Positions 47,221 to 59,800 of a stretch of 64,000 nt of DNA are shown in pieces. The notes under the pieces are model-generated. The model saw only the letters and a program-made list of their open reading frames with translations, ran no database searches and was not told the DNA's origin. A program made the translations under genes and the position numbers. Positions within the stretch are counted from its first letter, which is position 1. Every line of letters begins with the position of its first letter. The DNA lies in contig OX467086.1 of NCBI GenBank assembly GCA_950106755.1, positions 11,364,001 through 11,428,000 of the forward strand, in the 5' to 3' direction. The stretch is from Climacium dendroides (lineage: Eukaryota > Streptophyta > Bryopsida > Hypnales > Climaciaceae).

Positions 47221-48821
47221 GCTTGGCTCCAACCAATTTAGAGACAGTCACGTTTAGTAGGTAACCTCCGAATTTAGAGGCATTTAGAGGCAGTCACGTC
47301 AATCAGGCTCCCTGTCAGCTGGCTAGCTGTGTTAGCTATCTGATATCCCGAACCTGCGAAAAAGAGGCACTTTTCATGAATACTCGGAGGAGCTCCCAAC
47401 CTACAGAGTAAAAAAAAGGATATGGAATTGTTATAATTACTGAGTACAAATCTAACTCTGATAGCCCACTTTGCATACAACGTACAATTCTCTACACTTA
47501 ATGATTCGAGCGAACACGTAGTTAGATTACTGGAATTAGTTGAGAGATGTCTTCACTTTGTGAATAAGAAGTTGGATTAGTTCACAAGTCAGATATCTAA
47601 CTTGCGATGATCTTCCATTCATTTCCATCACTAAACTCTTGGATTTTGAATAAGTAGAGTACATAACAATACAAATGAAGTGATGAATCTTCGGGTATCA
47701 ACCAAGTGAACAAGCTAGAGTTTCGAAACAGGAAGAAGCTAACGGTAACAAGCTAAAGCTCGATACGAAAAACGTGGTGTATTTTGAATTTTGCACGGCA
47801 AAGTGAGCTAGATATCGTGCTAGTACCGAGTAAGTGCGCAAGTCGTCCTCCATCGAACAAACTGAGGCTTCAACGTACTCTTCAATCAAACATATATATG
47901 GAGGCTGTGGCGTACTCAGCTAGACTAGGTTCGACGATCAACCATATAATGTTCCACCAAGTCGAGAGCATGACGGATGCACTCACCAAATCGTCGAATT
48001 AACTGCACATGATTCTAGAGAAAAGAACGGCATCAGCGCAGCACAGGAGTTTGCTCTTGTACAATGGTATTAATTAATATATGCCTGCGCTAGCTAACTT
48101 GTCAGTACTGCTGTCGATGGAGTTGGTTGGCAGCCTCCACATGTAATTAAAGCGCCTGGCTCCTCTGGCTCATGTCAGAGACTCAATCGCAAGCTGAAAG
48201 TTCATCACTTAAAGCCATAAGTTACTCACAGCTGAACTAGAAGCTAATGGATTGCAGATTAATTACTTCAATTGTAGAGTCTTCCTTTGATATTGCTAGA
48301 GCCTGATCTATTGACCGAAAATGATTTTTTTCAATCATCCAAATAATTGAAGGAGATCGAAAATAGACTTCAATGTCCACTCAATTAGTTTCACAATGAC
48401 ACCAAAACGTTCGAATCGGATCATCATGACCTTTCCCAAAGAGAATTCTCATACCCCGTCCCAAACAGAGTATTGCAATGACCCAACTATATATGCTGCA
48501 GTGAATAATTACGAGTAATTAAGTCGATGTTTGGAATTAAGTCAGTTGCTCAGTTGCTCAGCTAGTATACGAAATTGTTGGATTTCTGATGCAGTTTCGT
48601 AGCTTGGAATGATTACTGCTTACTAGTTAACTTGTTTGAGGTTCCAAACTCAAGCGGTCATAAATTAAGAGAGAGAGGGAGAGATCAACTGGGTATCTGA
48701 TCAATTGGAAATTTCAGTTAGCTAGTGGGCATGCACATAAACTTACAGTACAGAACTAGCGCCAACGTGTGAGTAAGTCGTCAGTGAAAATTGAAATTCA
48801 ATGAACAATTGATTCAGTAAG
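47221..48821. other. Upstream region of the aquaporin gene, no gene supported
   Basis: This presumably holds the promoter and leader of the minus-strand aquaporin gene. Short frames such as 47898-48002 (34 codons from an ATG) lack support. No TATA box could be picked with confidence. Confidence 0.4.
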
Positions 48822-49174
48822 TTACTGTAAGTTTAACGAGTGTAGTGCTTGAGATCTAGAGTTCTTGTATAATATGATATGTTCTGGGACCCGAGATTCA
48901 ACGGAACTGGTGGACGCTGCAGTGGAAAGTTTGGGTCCCTCATTGATGATGAGCCTGCATGGCTGACCGGGTTCAATGATCTCATTCATTTTGGATTCAC
49001 GTGGATTTGTACATTTGTCATCACCTGCTGACACATTGCTCCACTTGTGGCCTCTTTAATTTCAAGATCCCTTCCAAGACCCCACTCCGGGACTCCATCT
49101 CCGGTCGATCTCAGCCGCTTCGAAAAACGTTGCAAACTTTGCAGTCCATCTCTCTCCTGCTCTTGCTCTGACAC
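48822..49174 (-). other. Possible exon or leader sequence of unknown nature
   Basis: Two overlapping minus-strand frames (49174-48986 and 49034-48822) have a composition less AT-rich than the surroundings and contain MNEIIEPGQPCRLIINEGPK and RDGLQSLQRFSKRLRSTGDG. Neither has an ATG at its 5' end with clear support, and I recognise no family. They could be a leader exon of the aquaporin gene 1.6 kb downstream or an unrelated remnant. Confidence 0.2.
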
Positions 49175-51638
49175 TGAATTTAGAGCATGGAGCAGAAGTT
49201 ACTTCTCGTGTGTGAGACACATGCTTCTGTAGTTAAGTTCACAGACTCCGTCATCAGTTGTTGGTTTTTGGCAAATTTGCAATAATTCAGTACTGTCTGA
49301 TGAAATTTTTTTATTATAGAATTTCAATATCATCTAACTAAGCTTAGTAAGTTTCAATTTTCATAAACCATGTAAATTGTAAGATTGTATGACTCACAGC
49401 ATGACTGCGTGTGCGTGTGCAGTAAGACTTTCGTTTCAATTCAAAAAAAGTGCTTTTGCTATTATGCATTATTTTCTACAAAAAAAGAAGGATATATGTG
49501 CAATTTGGCCATAACTTGACTTTTATTTTATTTCCTGGACATGTGTAGGTAGAAAATAATTAGTGTATGCAATTGAACTGCACATAAAGGATGTTGCCTT
49601 CCAGCCCTTTTCCTGTGGGTGGGTAGCTCACTTTCAACGCCCTTTATTTCCAGTGGCAGGCGAGAGAATACAGTCAACCGGTGATGGAGGCTCTCGTATA
49701 CATCATGACTCCAAATGGAATCGTCTGAAAAAGAAGAATGACTTTCAAGCATGCTTGGGGAGACTAAAATTCATTCCTGATATTCCCTATGTGTGTCCAA
49801 CATAGAATATGCTTAGAACTCAAACAAAAGTGACATCATGCAAGATGTGTGCAAACTTCATGATGTGTAAGAAATCAATCCCTCTACAACTACAAGCAAA
49901 CAATGAGACAACCGATGCAAAACATAATTGAATATTCCTTAAAGGTACACAAAACACATGTGCAAATCAAGTAAAGAACAAAAACAATCAACAACATATC
50001 ATGACACTATGTCTCATAGGAATATTGGTCAATATACAAAAGTAGAATTTTTTGCTAGACTTCACCAACAAGAGCATCTTCCTAAGTGATGAAAGAACAA
50101 ATTATTCTTAATATGGGATCAACCTTTGTATGTCCAACCACACTAAGTATAGTCATAACCTTCCATATTTTATATTCTAGTTTACCAAGGTGTCACAACA
50201 ACAAACAATTACACCAAAAGATAAAAGAAAAATATTACTCTACTCTAAAAAAAATAGTTTAAAAGTTGAATTATAGTAGGTCATGGGGATCCAATCAAAT
50301 CTTTCTGTTTAAAAAAATTATCAAGCAAATGTTTTTTACACAAATTCATAATGAAACATTATTAAATGTAACAAATATTTAAAATGCAAGTCAATCAATA
50401 TGCAACAATGACTTTTGCTATAATTCATAGATTGTCTACAATGGTCAACAAGGCTCAATCTATACCAAGTATAAGCTTTCAATTCAAAAAAACCTACATT
50501 TGTTGATTTCACATTCAAATGTAAGTCCACTATTAGTATGATTGAATTTGAGGTAAAACTTTAGGATCATTTGGAAAATAACATAAGATTCTTTAATCAA
50601 TATCTTACACACATAGGTAAGGAATTTAAGGGAACAAAATTTTGATTTGTGGTAACATAAAAAAAATGAATGAATGCTTCTCAATCAAAATGACAATCAA
50701 AATTTTAGCCTATGTCTACAATTTAAATTTGTCATAAAATTAGTAGCCTATACCTTCTTAAAAACTAGTAGAGAACATAAGGATAGTCCCAAGTACTCAA
50801 TGTCCATATTGAACAATATCGACCTTTACAAATGTTGAAACTCAATCTTATTCCAATATTGATTTCATAATGACACAAAAAGTACTATTGTAACAATATT
50901 GAAATTTACATCAAAATTCATCTTCAAGCCTAGAAATATTGTTATACTTTTAGAAGATAGACAATCATCATATTAAATTACAAATACATGAAAATGCATA
51001 CATTGATTGGCTGAATGGAGTCATTATGCCAAAGCAAAGATGTTAGTGATCAATGTCCACATGTGAACCTTCCCAAATGTTAAAGGAAAAAACTCTCTTA
51101 GTACATCTTCTCTTAGTGCATAACTATCAATTATGGAGTTTGTAAATGGGCCCAATTTGAAGCACATTCTCTGAAAAGTAGTGTTGAAAGTTGACATCTA
51201 CTAGGTGACAATTATTAAACCTCTGTGATTAAATGCATAAACGTATCTTAGAGAGATTAGAGAGATTATTCCTGTACTAAAGAGGTTAAATACAGCATTC
51301 CAAGTGCTGATTCACTGTCATGAAGCTTAGGTCGGGACACCCATAATCGACACTGAGCCGAAATTGCCATCCTAAAATCTTAGAAAATGGGTATATATTG
51401 ACAAAAAGGATGTGAACTACATAAAAAAAAACCAAGTGTTGGTTCCAATGTTGATTATAAGGCATACACCAATAAAAATTTAAGCCTTCACAACTTCTGC
51501 ATACAGTATCCAATGACACAGGCTACGGTGATTTGAAATCCTGTTTCATGTGCCAAAATGAACACCAGAAATATTGACAAGTCTAGTGGTAGGAACTATT
51601 TAGAAAAGTGGCAACTATGGGTAGGAGCTACCTTGTGC
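49175..51638. other. Intergenic, AT-rich, no gene seen
   Basis: Only chance frames were found. The last few hundred bases before 51639 are probably the 3' untranslated region of the kinase gene. Confidence 0.5.
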
Positions 51639-54600
51639 CTAGGAGCTTCGACCAAGAGCGCTCCTGATTAGAGTGCCCATCCAGGTTTTTTTGCTCTTCA
51701 GGTTCTTGACGTTTCCTCTCAAAGCTTCTAAGGCATGAGGAGTCCCGGCCTGTAAGCACCATATGGCAAACAAAGAACAGTTGCATCATTTGGAATGCCC
51801 TAAAGACAGTAACTCGATTTAATAGAGCCTGAATCAAATTCTTGTTCAATCATGCTCCAAGGCATGGTCCTTCCAGTTGAGTAGAGGTGGTAACCAAACC
51901 TTGAATATGGAAAGCAAGGTTATATCTTATAATCTTGTTCTTTATTAGTGTTATTATGCAATCCTCTAGAGAACCTTGATTGAGCATGATTGAAGATTCA
52001 AACACTGATATTATGAACCAAGTGACATGAAGTACAACCACATTGTTGAATTACCATTCCTCAACACTCTTGTGACTTGGCAAATTATTTCCGAAAACGA
52101 GGCCCTACTTTCACGTCATCAAGTCCTTTCTTGTCTTCTAATTTACGTCTTCCCTCTCCTCAAGACTATCGCTCAAGAAGAGATGAGTAAACGGTCAGGA
52201 ACCGAAATAATCCAATAAAAATTTCCCTAGAACAAGCTATATTTTATGTTTTCAATAGCAAAGAGACTGAATTTACTCTCTGAAATAGAAGAATAAGAAA
52301 ACTATCCTGTGGAAGCTGCTCCGAGAAAACGAAACTCTACGATTTTCCGGTAGTTACAATTCTCAAATCAAATGAGAGCGCAAATAACAAAAACATCGAT
52401 TACCTCCACAATATAGACGTCAATGCCCATGGCAGCGATTGACGCAGCTTCGGCAATTTTGGTGGACATGCCTCCAGTTGTGTCGTGAGCCGCAACGGTT
52501 GTTTGAACTGCACCCACAATAAAAGGTCACAATCTGTCAGTATATCAGGCGAAACCCAAATGCTAGTAAAACAAAGAGCTGATTAACTAGCTTAGCATCA
52601 AATAAGAGTGCCCTAAATATCATACCTCCACTCTTGCTGTTTACTCCAAACGGGGGATCCACAATTGTCCAACTGGAGTCTTCAAACACCACTGTTACAA
52701 AGTACCGTGAAATTTCAAGAAGGTAAATATAAAGGTAGAAAAGCAGATATGACTAAACGCTCCAAAACTAAAGCCTAGAATCGAATAAAAGTAGGAATAC
52801 ACATAGGAAGGAAATAATCAAATACATGAACTAGCACAAGAAGTAGATCAGGTAACTACAGTTTTGAGGTGTACTCAAAAGACAAAGTGGGCGTCTAATC
52901 AATGGACGCACCGATTTCTCTCAACAGAGTTGCCTCTGGTTCTTCAGGAGAACGATCGAACACACCAGGCACGTTGGTCTTCAGATTCTTGTAAAGGACT
53001 GAACCCCAAAAATGTTCAAATGAACTTTAAAGCCGACCAATCGACAGTGTAGAAACGTCAGAGGAAAAATATCAAGAATAATTAGCAGGATACCAAAAAT
53101 ACAACGAAGCTGGGCTTCACAACTTGAGCAAGTCGTCTCACGATAACGTCCCCACTGAGGATTGTACAACCCTGTAGAACAAACAAGATACAAAACCAGT
53201 CCACAGTAGAAGATAAGGATAAACAACACAGTAGCGAGGAATCCCTTAACCCCAAAGTGCCACCAAAAAAATAGAAAGTCCACTTTGGAAGCTAATAATC
53301 AATTATAGTTAATTCCAAAAAATATACCTATCATTAAAAAATCTAGGCATGATTTCTTCTTCCTATTGGTACATTTTGTCACCTTCTTTGATGGTTCCTA
53401 AATGATTAATTCGAACTCTTATATATATGGAAGCGTCCACATTTGGCCATTGAAGCACTTCAGAGTTGAAATAACTCTGCTAAATACTCACCAGAGTATT
53501 ATCCAGAACTGCATCTCCATGCAATACCTGCACCCCAGGGTGTAGAATATGGGTGAAACTTTTGACGAATGTCAGAAAATCAAACCCTTGCCCACTAACT
53601 GGCTACTGCTTCCAAGCATGGAAACTTCAGATTTTCTGCAGAAATCCACAATATATACTTCTGATCTAGAAGAAGACGAAGAGGAAGATAAATTGGTAAA
53701 ATTCTAAGTGAACGCAAGTTTTGAATGGGAAGACATACAGGTACAAAGCCAGCATCAACAGCTCGCCGGACCTCCAAAACATTGTCTCGTTTCAACTGTA
53801 AGCACACAACGCGCGCACTGACATTAGACTATTTGAAGCGGCCCTCCGTGCCATGGGGCTTCTCAGAGGACAGGTCTCGTTCTATAGAGACACTATAACA
53901 ATGGGCGCTGCAATATAATGATCAGACAAGATCAATCAGCTATGGGGAATGATCCTGTATCACTGCGGGACTTTTCACTTAATGACTACATAAAAGTACC
54001 GCTTTGTTCTGAGTGGACCAGCCAGCAGCAAACGGAGGCACTCCAACAGCAGGAATACCCTCTGAATCACAAACGCAATATACAATGTGTTTTAAAGCTT
54101 GCGTAGTTCTTGACTAGTATGGCATGTGTTGTTGCCACAACCAGGACGGTCCAACCTGTGCTAAATCTTTCATCTCATAGATCCAAATTGTGTGAATCTT
54201 TCAATGTGCAAATCCCTACACTATCAAAGCTTCTCTACACTATCAATAACACATTCATACGCTTCATAGTCTTAAAACCATGCTGAATCTCCTTCTTTGG
54301 CTATTCTCCAATTTTCTGTACTTTCTAATGACAAAAGTATTTTGAAATTCAATATCATTCCGCTATTTAAGTTGGAATTGTGGGAAACCTTCAATATGCA
54401 CCCGCATAAAATGAGCTTTTCTACAATACTAGGGACACCCCCGTTTACCTCCAATCACAGGTATCTATGATGCGATGTATAAGCAAAACAATCAACTGCG
54501 TTAGTCTATGGATCCTTCGGAAAAGCATGTCATGAACAAGTACTGCAAGCTCTTACCTAAAGCCAAGGATCGTACAACGTCCTGATTCAGCTTGCTCACC

Positions 54601-55917
54601 TGCATGTTATCAGAAAGAATGAATAAAAATGCGCTCTAATCACAACCTAGAGAGCGTAACGAGAATGTCAGACTGTTACAGGGAACTCAGAACTGAGCAC
54701 TCACAGAAATGCGAGTGGCAACAAAGCCAGCCTTCACAAGGGGGTTCTTCAGATCGCCTTTGTTCACTCCCGACTTACTAGCTTGAAAGTGACCATATGA
54801 ACCTGCTCCAATCATTCAAAAAAAGCTCAGCCCACTCAAAGCAAGTGAAACAGAACAACATCGAACATAATAGGCGACAATTTCATCGATCAAAACCTCA
54901 AGTGGCCTGCGGTTTAGAGTTACACCTACAGAAATCCATTCAGAGAATCAAACCCTAAAGAACCAAGAATGGGTCTCGTGAATTCTAACCACTTTTGAGA
55001 AGATCATATGGTGACTTTCTATTGTCCACTTTTAATAATATTTTGACCAACACATGCAATGTTTCTTCACTAACTCTAGTGATACAAAATTTATCCCCAA
55101 TTTATTCTTTTTTCACAATTACACATGTTCAAACCATGAATCCTTGTCCCTAAATATGAAAGCTGGGCACTCACCAACCTGCTCCGTGAACAATGATGAA
55201 AGCGTTTGGAAACTCCAGGTTTTGTCCACTACAATTGGGCACCAGATCCGTGATGACGCCACCCTCTTCCTTCCTGCTCCAATCCATCGACACAGTTGCG
55301 AAAGGCAGTCCCATGGCTTCTTTCAAATGCAATGTGGTGGCCGCTAAGACGGGCTCATTGACTGTCTCCAGTTCTTCTTTCCTAGTGATCGCTGCCCCAC
55401 CTGATTGATGGAATCAAAAGAGTACACAGCATCTAAGGAAGAGACTCCATTAACCCTACAGTACATTAGAGGCTCCATCGGCCATACAGGTAAGCTTCGA
55501 TTCGTGCTAAGAGTGAGAATACTTCATCCATTGAACTCTAATTTTCTGCATTTTGATTTTTTAGCTTAATACAAAATCAATGTTACAAATTTTAGATGGT
55601 GCCAGTTTCTAGATTGGTGTAGGGAAAGGTTCCAAGTTCACATGTATGGGGAATGGAACCTCTCCCTTACTGTATGCGAGTGGAGACTTTACATTGCAGT
55701 CTTTTTCATTCGTCTGAGTCCATCAACAATTTCAACCGAAGTTTGATTATAACAGGGCACAGGGGGACTCACCGAGCTTGACAATGCAGCGGACATGGCG
55801 ATGCGATGATTGGGCCACCAGAGAAGGAAACTGAGCAGCGAGAGCGTGTATAGCGTGTGAAGAAGTCGGCGGCGGCGATGGTGGCGGCGGCGAAGTACTC
55901 GTCGGTGTCGCAGCCAT
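51639..55917 (-). CDS. IPK: Isopentenyl phosphate kinase (IPK), twelve exons
   Basis: Exons: 55917-55773, 55400-55179, 54802-54705, 54599-54557, 54061-54000, 53795-53739, 53527-53492, 53171-53094, 52978-52912, 52691-52626, 52507-52404 and 51749-51639. All phases agree and the product is 362 residues. IPK phosphorylates isopentenyl phosphate to the diphosphate with ATP and so feeds isoprenoid synthesis. Amino acid kinase fold signatures appear in order: CIVKLGGAAIT (nucleotide-binding loop), IIVHGAGSYGHFQAS (with the His typical of IPK), KAGFVATRIS, LHGDAVLDNTLGCTILSGD, TNVPGVFDRSP, AAHDTTGGMSTKI and a final WMGTLIR. The core agrees with plant IPKs of about 330 residues; the first 45 residues are an extra Pro/Ser-rich segment that is not a convincing transit peptide. 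The donor of exon 2 (GTTGGT) is weak, but the protein across that junction is right. Divergent from the plus-strand exon at 56454, 536 bp away. Confidence 0.95.
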
Positions 55918-56453
55918 GGTTTCTCGGATTCTCTCTCTCTCGCGCTCAAAATTTGAGCCCTGCCTCGGAAACTCCGCCGCGCTTCCACTGCCAATATTCC
56001 GCCTGAATCACAATTCGGATGATACCCGAATACGGAGAATCGCTCTGGGCAGGCTCCGTCGATGCAACTAAAGGTGAGCCTGCAGCCTGCAGCCTGCAGC
56101 CAGCCTGCCTGCCTACTTTGGGGAGCTTCGGGATGAGGAAGGACGCTCTGTTCTTGAGGGAATGCCGAAGCGCGGAATCAGGGGTAGTTTCTCCTATTCC
56201 CACACAAGATGTACATTCTCTCAGAAATGCACACGTGCACATTGATTCAGTGGTAGTGGGCAATACCCGGATACGCATATGCCGGAAGTCTCGTAATATT
56301 GATAACTGGGCGGGTGGGATTTAGGGTTTTCTGGGCAACGACTTGTGATCAATTTCATTTGCTTGTGCTCTGTGGACTGATTGATCGACGTTGCGGTCGG
56401 AGTTTTTTCTGCGATCTGATTTGTATTGCGCTTGATAGCGAAGGGTAGATGAG
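55918..56453. promoter_or_regulatory. Putative bidirectional promoter region
   Basis: GC-richer sequence separates the IPK start (minus) and the ATG at 56454 (plus). It has a CTGCAGC-type short repeat at 56082-56110. No TATA box stands out for either direction. Shared promoter function is inferred from geometry only. Confidence 0.4.
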
Positions 56454-56534
56454 ATGGCGCAGAGTACGATGCAGAAGTTGAAGAATCAGTGGGTCGCTGA
56501 AACGAGGGATGAGGAGAAGCTCGCCGCGCATTTG
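56454..56534 (+). CDS. Possible first coding exon (27 codons), gene link uncertain
   Basis: The ATG at 56454 opens MAQSTMQKLKNQWVAETRDE and continues EKLAAHL before a GTACGC donor, in GC-richer sequence like that of other first exons here. No in-frame continuation was found in the next 3 kb, which is AT-rich. It could be the 5' exon of the RRM gene, with a 3.2-kb intron, although the acceptor nearest that gene (TTTTTGTAG at 59752) does not match its phase. It may belong to another small gene or lie in a leader. I do not recognise the peptide. Confidence 0.35.
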
Positions 56535-59500
56535 GTACGCTTACCGCTGCCTCATTTCCTTGTTGACGAGTCTACATGAACCTCCATGTGCTTGTTTCTC
56601 GGTCGATTATCAATTTTGTGCGTTGATCAAGAGTTGAGATGGCGACTTTCTATGCATATTTCTGAGCCTGAATTGCCGGTTACGTGATGCCGATCACGTC
56701 AATCTTCCATTGATTGTGTATTGACAGTAACTGTTAAACAATATTGAAATCACACTGAAATTCGTATTTAAAGAGAGATTCATTTTGTTTTACCCTATGT
56801 CCTTAGTTCATTGAATCAAAGTAATATTGATAATTGCAAACTTCAATATTAAATTGATTTAATGTGGATTCTATATTTTGATATTGAATTAGGATTGGCT
56901 TCCATATGTACCGATTCAATATTATTTTACTGTTGTACTCACGTACCTGAGATTACTAGCGATTGTGAACTTCTAAGTTATATCGAGGTAGATGCCTGTT
57001 TAGGTTTTTACATAGCACTGGTATGATAACTGTTTCTGTGTATATTCAAATAATCATTCAAGTATGGTTCTGTTCAGACTTGTAGGCAATGGAAGGATGA
57101 TTCCAATGCATTTTAGCATATATTTTTGGTTACCGTATGCATGAACTATGAGTTTTCAAAGTGCTGGTTATTTTCAAAGTACAATTGCAGTGGTCCAGTT
57201 CATTTAGGAATTGCCTCTTTGAGGCATTCAAATTTTCTTTTACAATGTAGAGTATAAATTGATAGATTTTGGAAGAGATAATTATCATTGCATCCTTATG
57301 CAATTGCACTCAAGCCTATGAAATTTCAACTTCAAAAAACCAAATCTCCATTTTTTGTGAATTTTTAAAGTTAATTTTTATGGTTTGACAAGATATTTTA
57401 TTGCAAGCAATTGATGGTGAATTTTAAAGTTTGATTGTGAATATATATGTAGGGAGCATTCATATGCACATCTTACCTTAGGCAAGTTTCTCCAAAAAAG
57501 TTTTACAATTCCTTTTGTAGAGTTTTAGTGTTAGGGTGACAATGTCCAAATGTTGTAAGAATAGATATTTTTTTGTTATAATTAGATTTTTCTATTTGCC
57601 ACTCATGTGGTAACTAATATGGTACATTTGAGAATGATGATACAATTACGTTTGCCAAAATTTAATTCAAAATATAGAGATTTCTATTTTATAAAGTTTG
57701 GTCATATGATGCTTCAATTGAGCCCTTATTGGGAGCTTATATTTTTGTTACTTAATGGGGTGTTTTTTAATATGAAAGATGTGCATATGGATGTTCCCTA
57801 CATTTTTATGCAATTGAATTAAAAAAATTCATCAACAATTGTTTTTAATAAAATATTATATAAAATCATGAAAATTAACTTCAAAAATTTATCAAAATTA
57901 AAATTTTGTTTTTTTAGCTAAAATTTGGTGTGCTTGAGTAGGATTGTGTGAGAATTGAGTGTAAATAATGCAATATGAAAAATTCCAAATCTCTTCTACG
58001 CTATCCAAGAAAATGTGCACAATAGAAATAGGTAGTTTGTAAATGAACTGGACCAGATTGTACTTTGTATCAATAGTAGGCCCTCTTGTTCTGTAGGGGT
58101 CACTTCCAAGTTGTTATTAGGTGTATAAACTACCTTGGGCCTTGGATAATATTAACTTTACCTTGATGCTAGAGCAAAATGAAGGTTTGAAACTGATTTT
58201 GAACCTTGTGTTTGATGCAGAGACTTCTGCAAGCAGTAACAATGTTTGCAGGGTCTGTGATGTTGATGCAAAATTTTGGTGACTTGATGGCAATTTAGGG
58301 CAACAATGAGCACACCAATGTTCTTTTTCTGGCCTTTTGGGGTTAATAGCAACATGAGAAGAATAGGCTTGTATCTTGTGGTTGATAATTCATTGGGTCT
58401 ATACTTGGTTGTGACATATGAATGTCCACTTAGAAAAGACATAGTGATCAAGACTTGACATTTTTGGGCTATTTTTCTATCTTTGAACTAGAATTATCAA
58501 AATTAGAATTATTCATGCGATGAGTCTAACAAATGATGCACATATTTACTATCAATTTGCATGTAAAGATGTCATGACAATTTCTATATGCAATTCCTAT
58601 TATGCTATACATTGGAATATTGATCTACTCGCAAAATAAATTTCCTTGTGCTTTACTTATCATGTTTCTTGTTTGTTTTTTCCATTTCATTGTTTAGTGA
58701 AGAAATAGATTTTGTAGTGAATTTTTAACAAATTGACTCTGCTTTAGCTTTATTTGCAATGTGTTGGAAATTCACTACATGCAACAAATTTGAACTGCTT
58801 TTGAACTATTGAAGCTTTTTATTGAATGGACGTGATTCATTTTCAATCTCTACCTAATATTAGCTATTCTGAAAGCAATGACTTTCAATGGAATAGGTAT
58901 GGTTGACACAAAATACCATAATGTCTTTATTAGAAGTCTTTTACCAAAGCTAGCAATGTGGGCAATTACATTTGTTCTCTGATTTGTAATAAATTTTGTT
59001 GAGTTTTTGCTTGGTATTTTTTAGTAGGCTTACTTTTGTGAATTTCATCCATTAGAGTGATCAAACTTGTAGGATAGTGACCTATACATAGGATAAGCAA
59101 TTAGGGTGCAATGCATCAAGGGAGCATTCTTTGTACAAATTTTTTAGTTTTTTACATAGAATAAGCAATTAGGGTACAATGTACCTTTGTTACAAGTCCT
59201 TATTCACCATCCCCTAATTATTTATCCAACAATTTTTTATTCTTATTTGCTTGATACATCAATTTTATTCTTTTGATAGTAATTCAAGTCATGTAATAGG
59301 CTAAAAGTTGAAATCTATATCAATTCTATTTTTTTACCATTTCTAGTTCTTTTGTGCTTTGTAGTTGAATGTCATTTCTTTTTTGGCGTCAATATAATGA
59401 AAAATAACGTTTCAATGTGTTTGGGATGCCCATCTGTCCTTCCCAAGATTCAACATTCATATCTAATTGACATGCATTATGGGTTGCTAGGTAACATGCA

Positions 59501-59800
59501 TTATGGGTTGCATCCAACCTAGCAACCGTAACCAAGTGACCATAATGGAGTTTGAAGAGGTGAGGTGTTGTTGGTGACGGTTATTGAAACCATTTAGGGA
59601 TTGAAGTGTCATAGGTGACGGTTATTACCTTTGTTCCAATAACCATTAGAGACTTTTGAAGTGGATACATCTTCACAATTTAGTTCTTGCGATGATTATG
59701 GGACTTTCATGTGAGTAGTAGTTGTCAATAGAGTTGTAACAACATTTTTGTAGAAAGGATTGTTTCACATCATTCACATAGTTTTGGTGCTCACCCTACC
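56535..59800. other. AT-rich stretch, possible large intron
   Basis: No recognisable coding sequence occurs on either strand. A 97-codon minus frame at 58158-58451 has no motif. A local direct repeat, ACATGCATTATGGGTTGC, occurs at about 59470 and 59490, and GGTGACGGTTATT occurs twice near 59573 and 59615. Confidence 0.4.

Noticed and set aside
47898..48002. 34-codon frame from an ATG (MEAVAYSARLGSTINHIMFH...)
   Set aside because: It is too short, has no family match, and a supposed likeness to a retrotransposon polyprotein end was not convincing.
58158..58451. 97-codon minus frame considered as a retroelement fragment
   Set aside because: No reverse transcriptase, integrase or zinc knuckle motif could be found and neighbouring sequence has no LTR-like ends.
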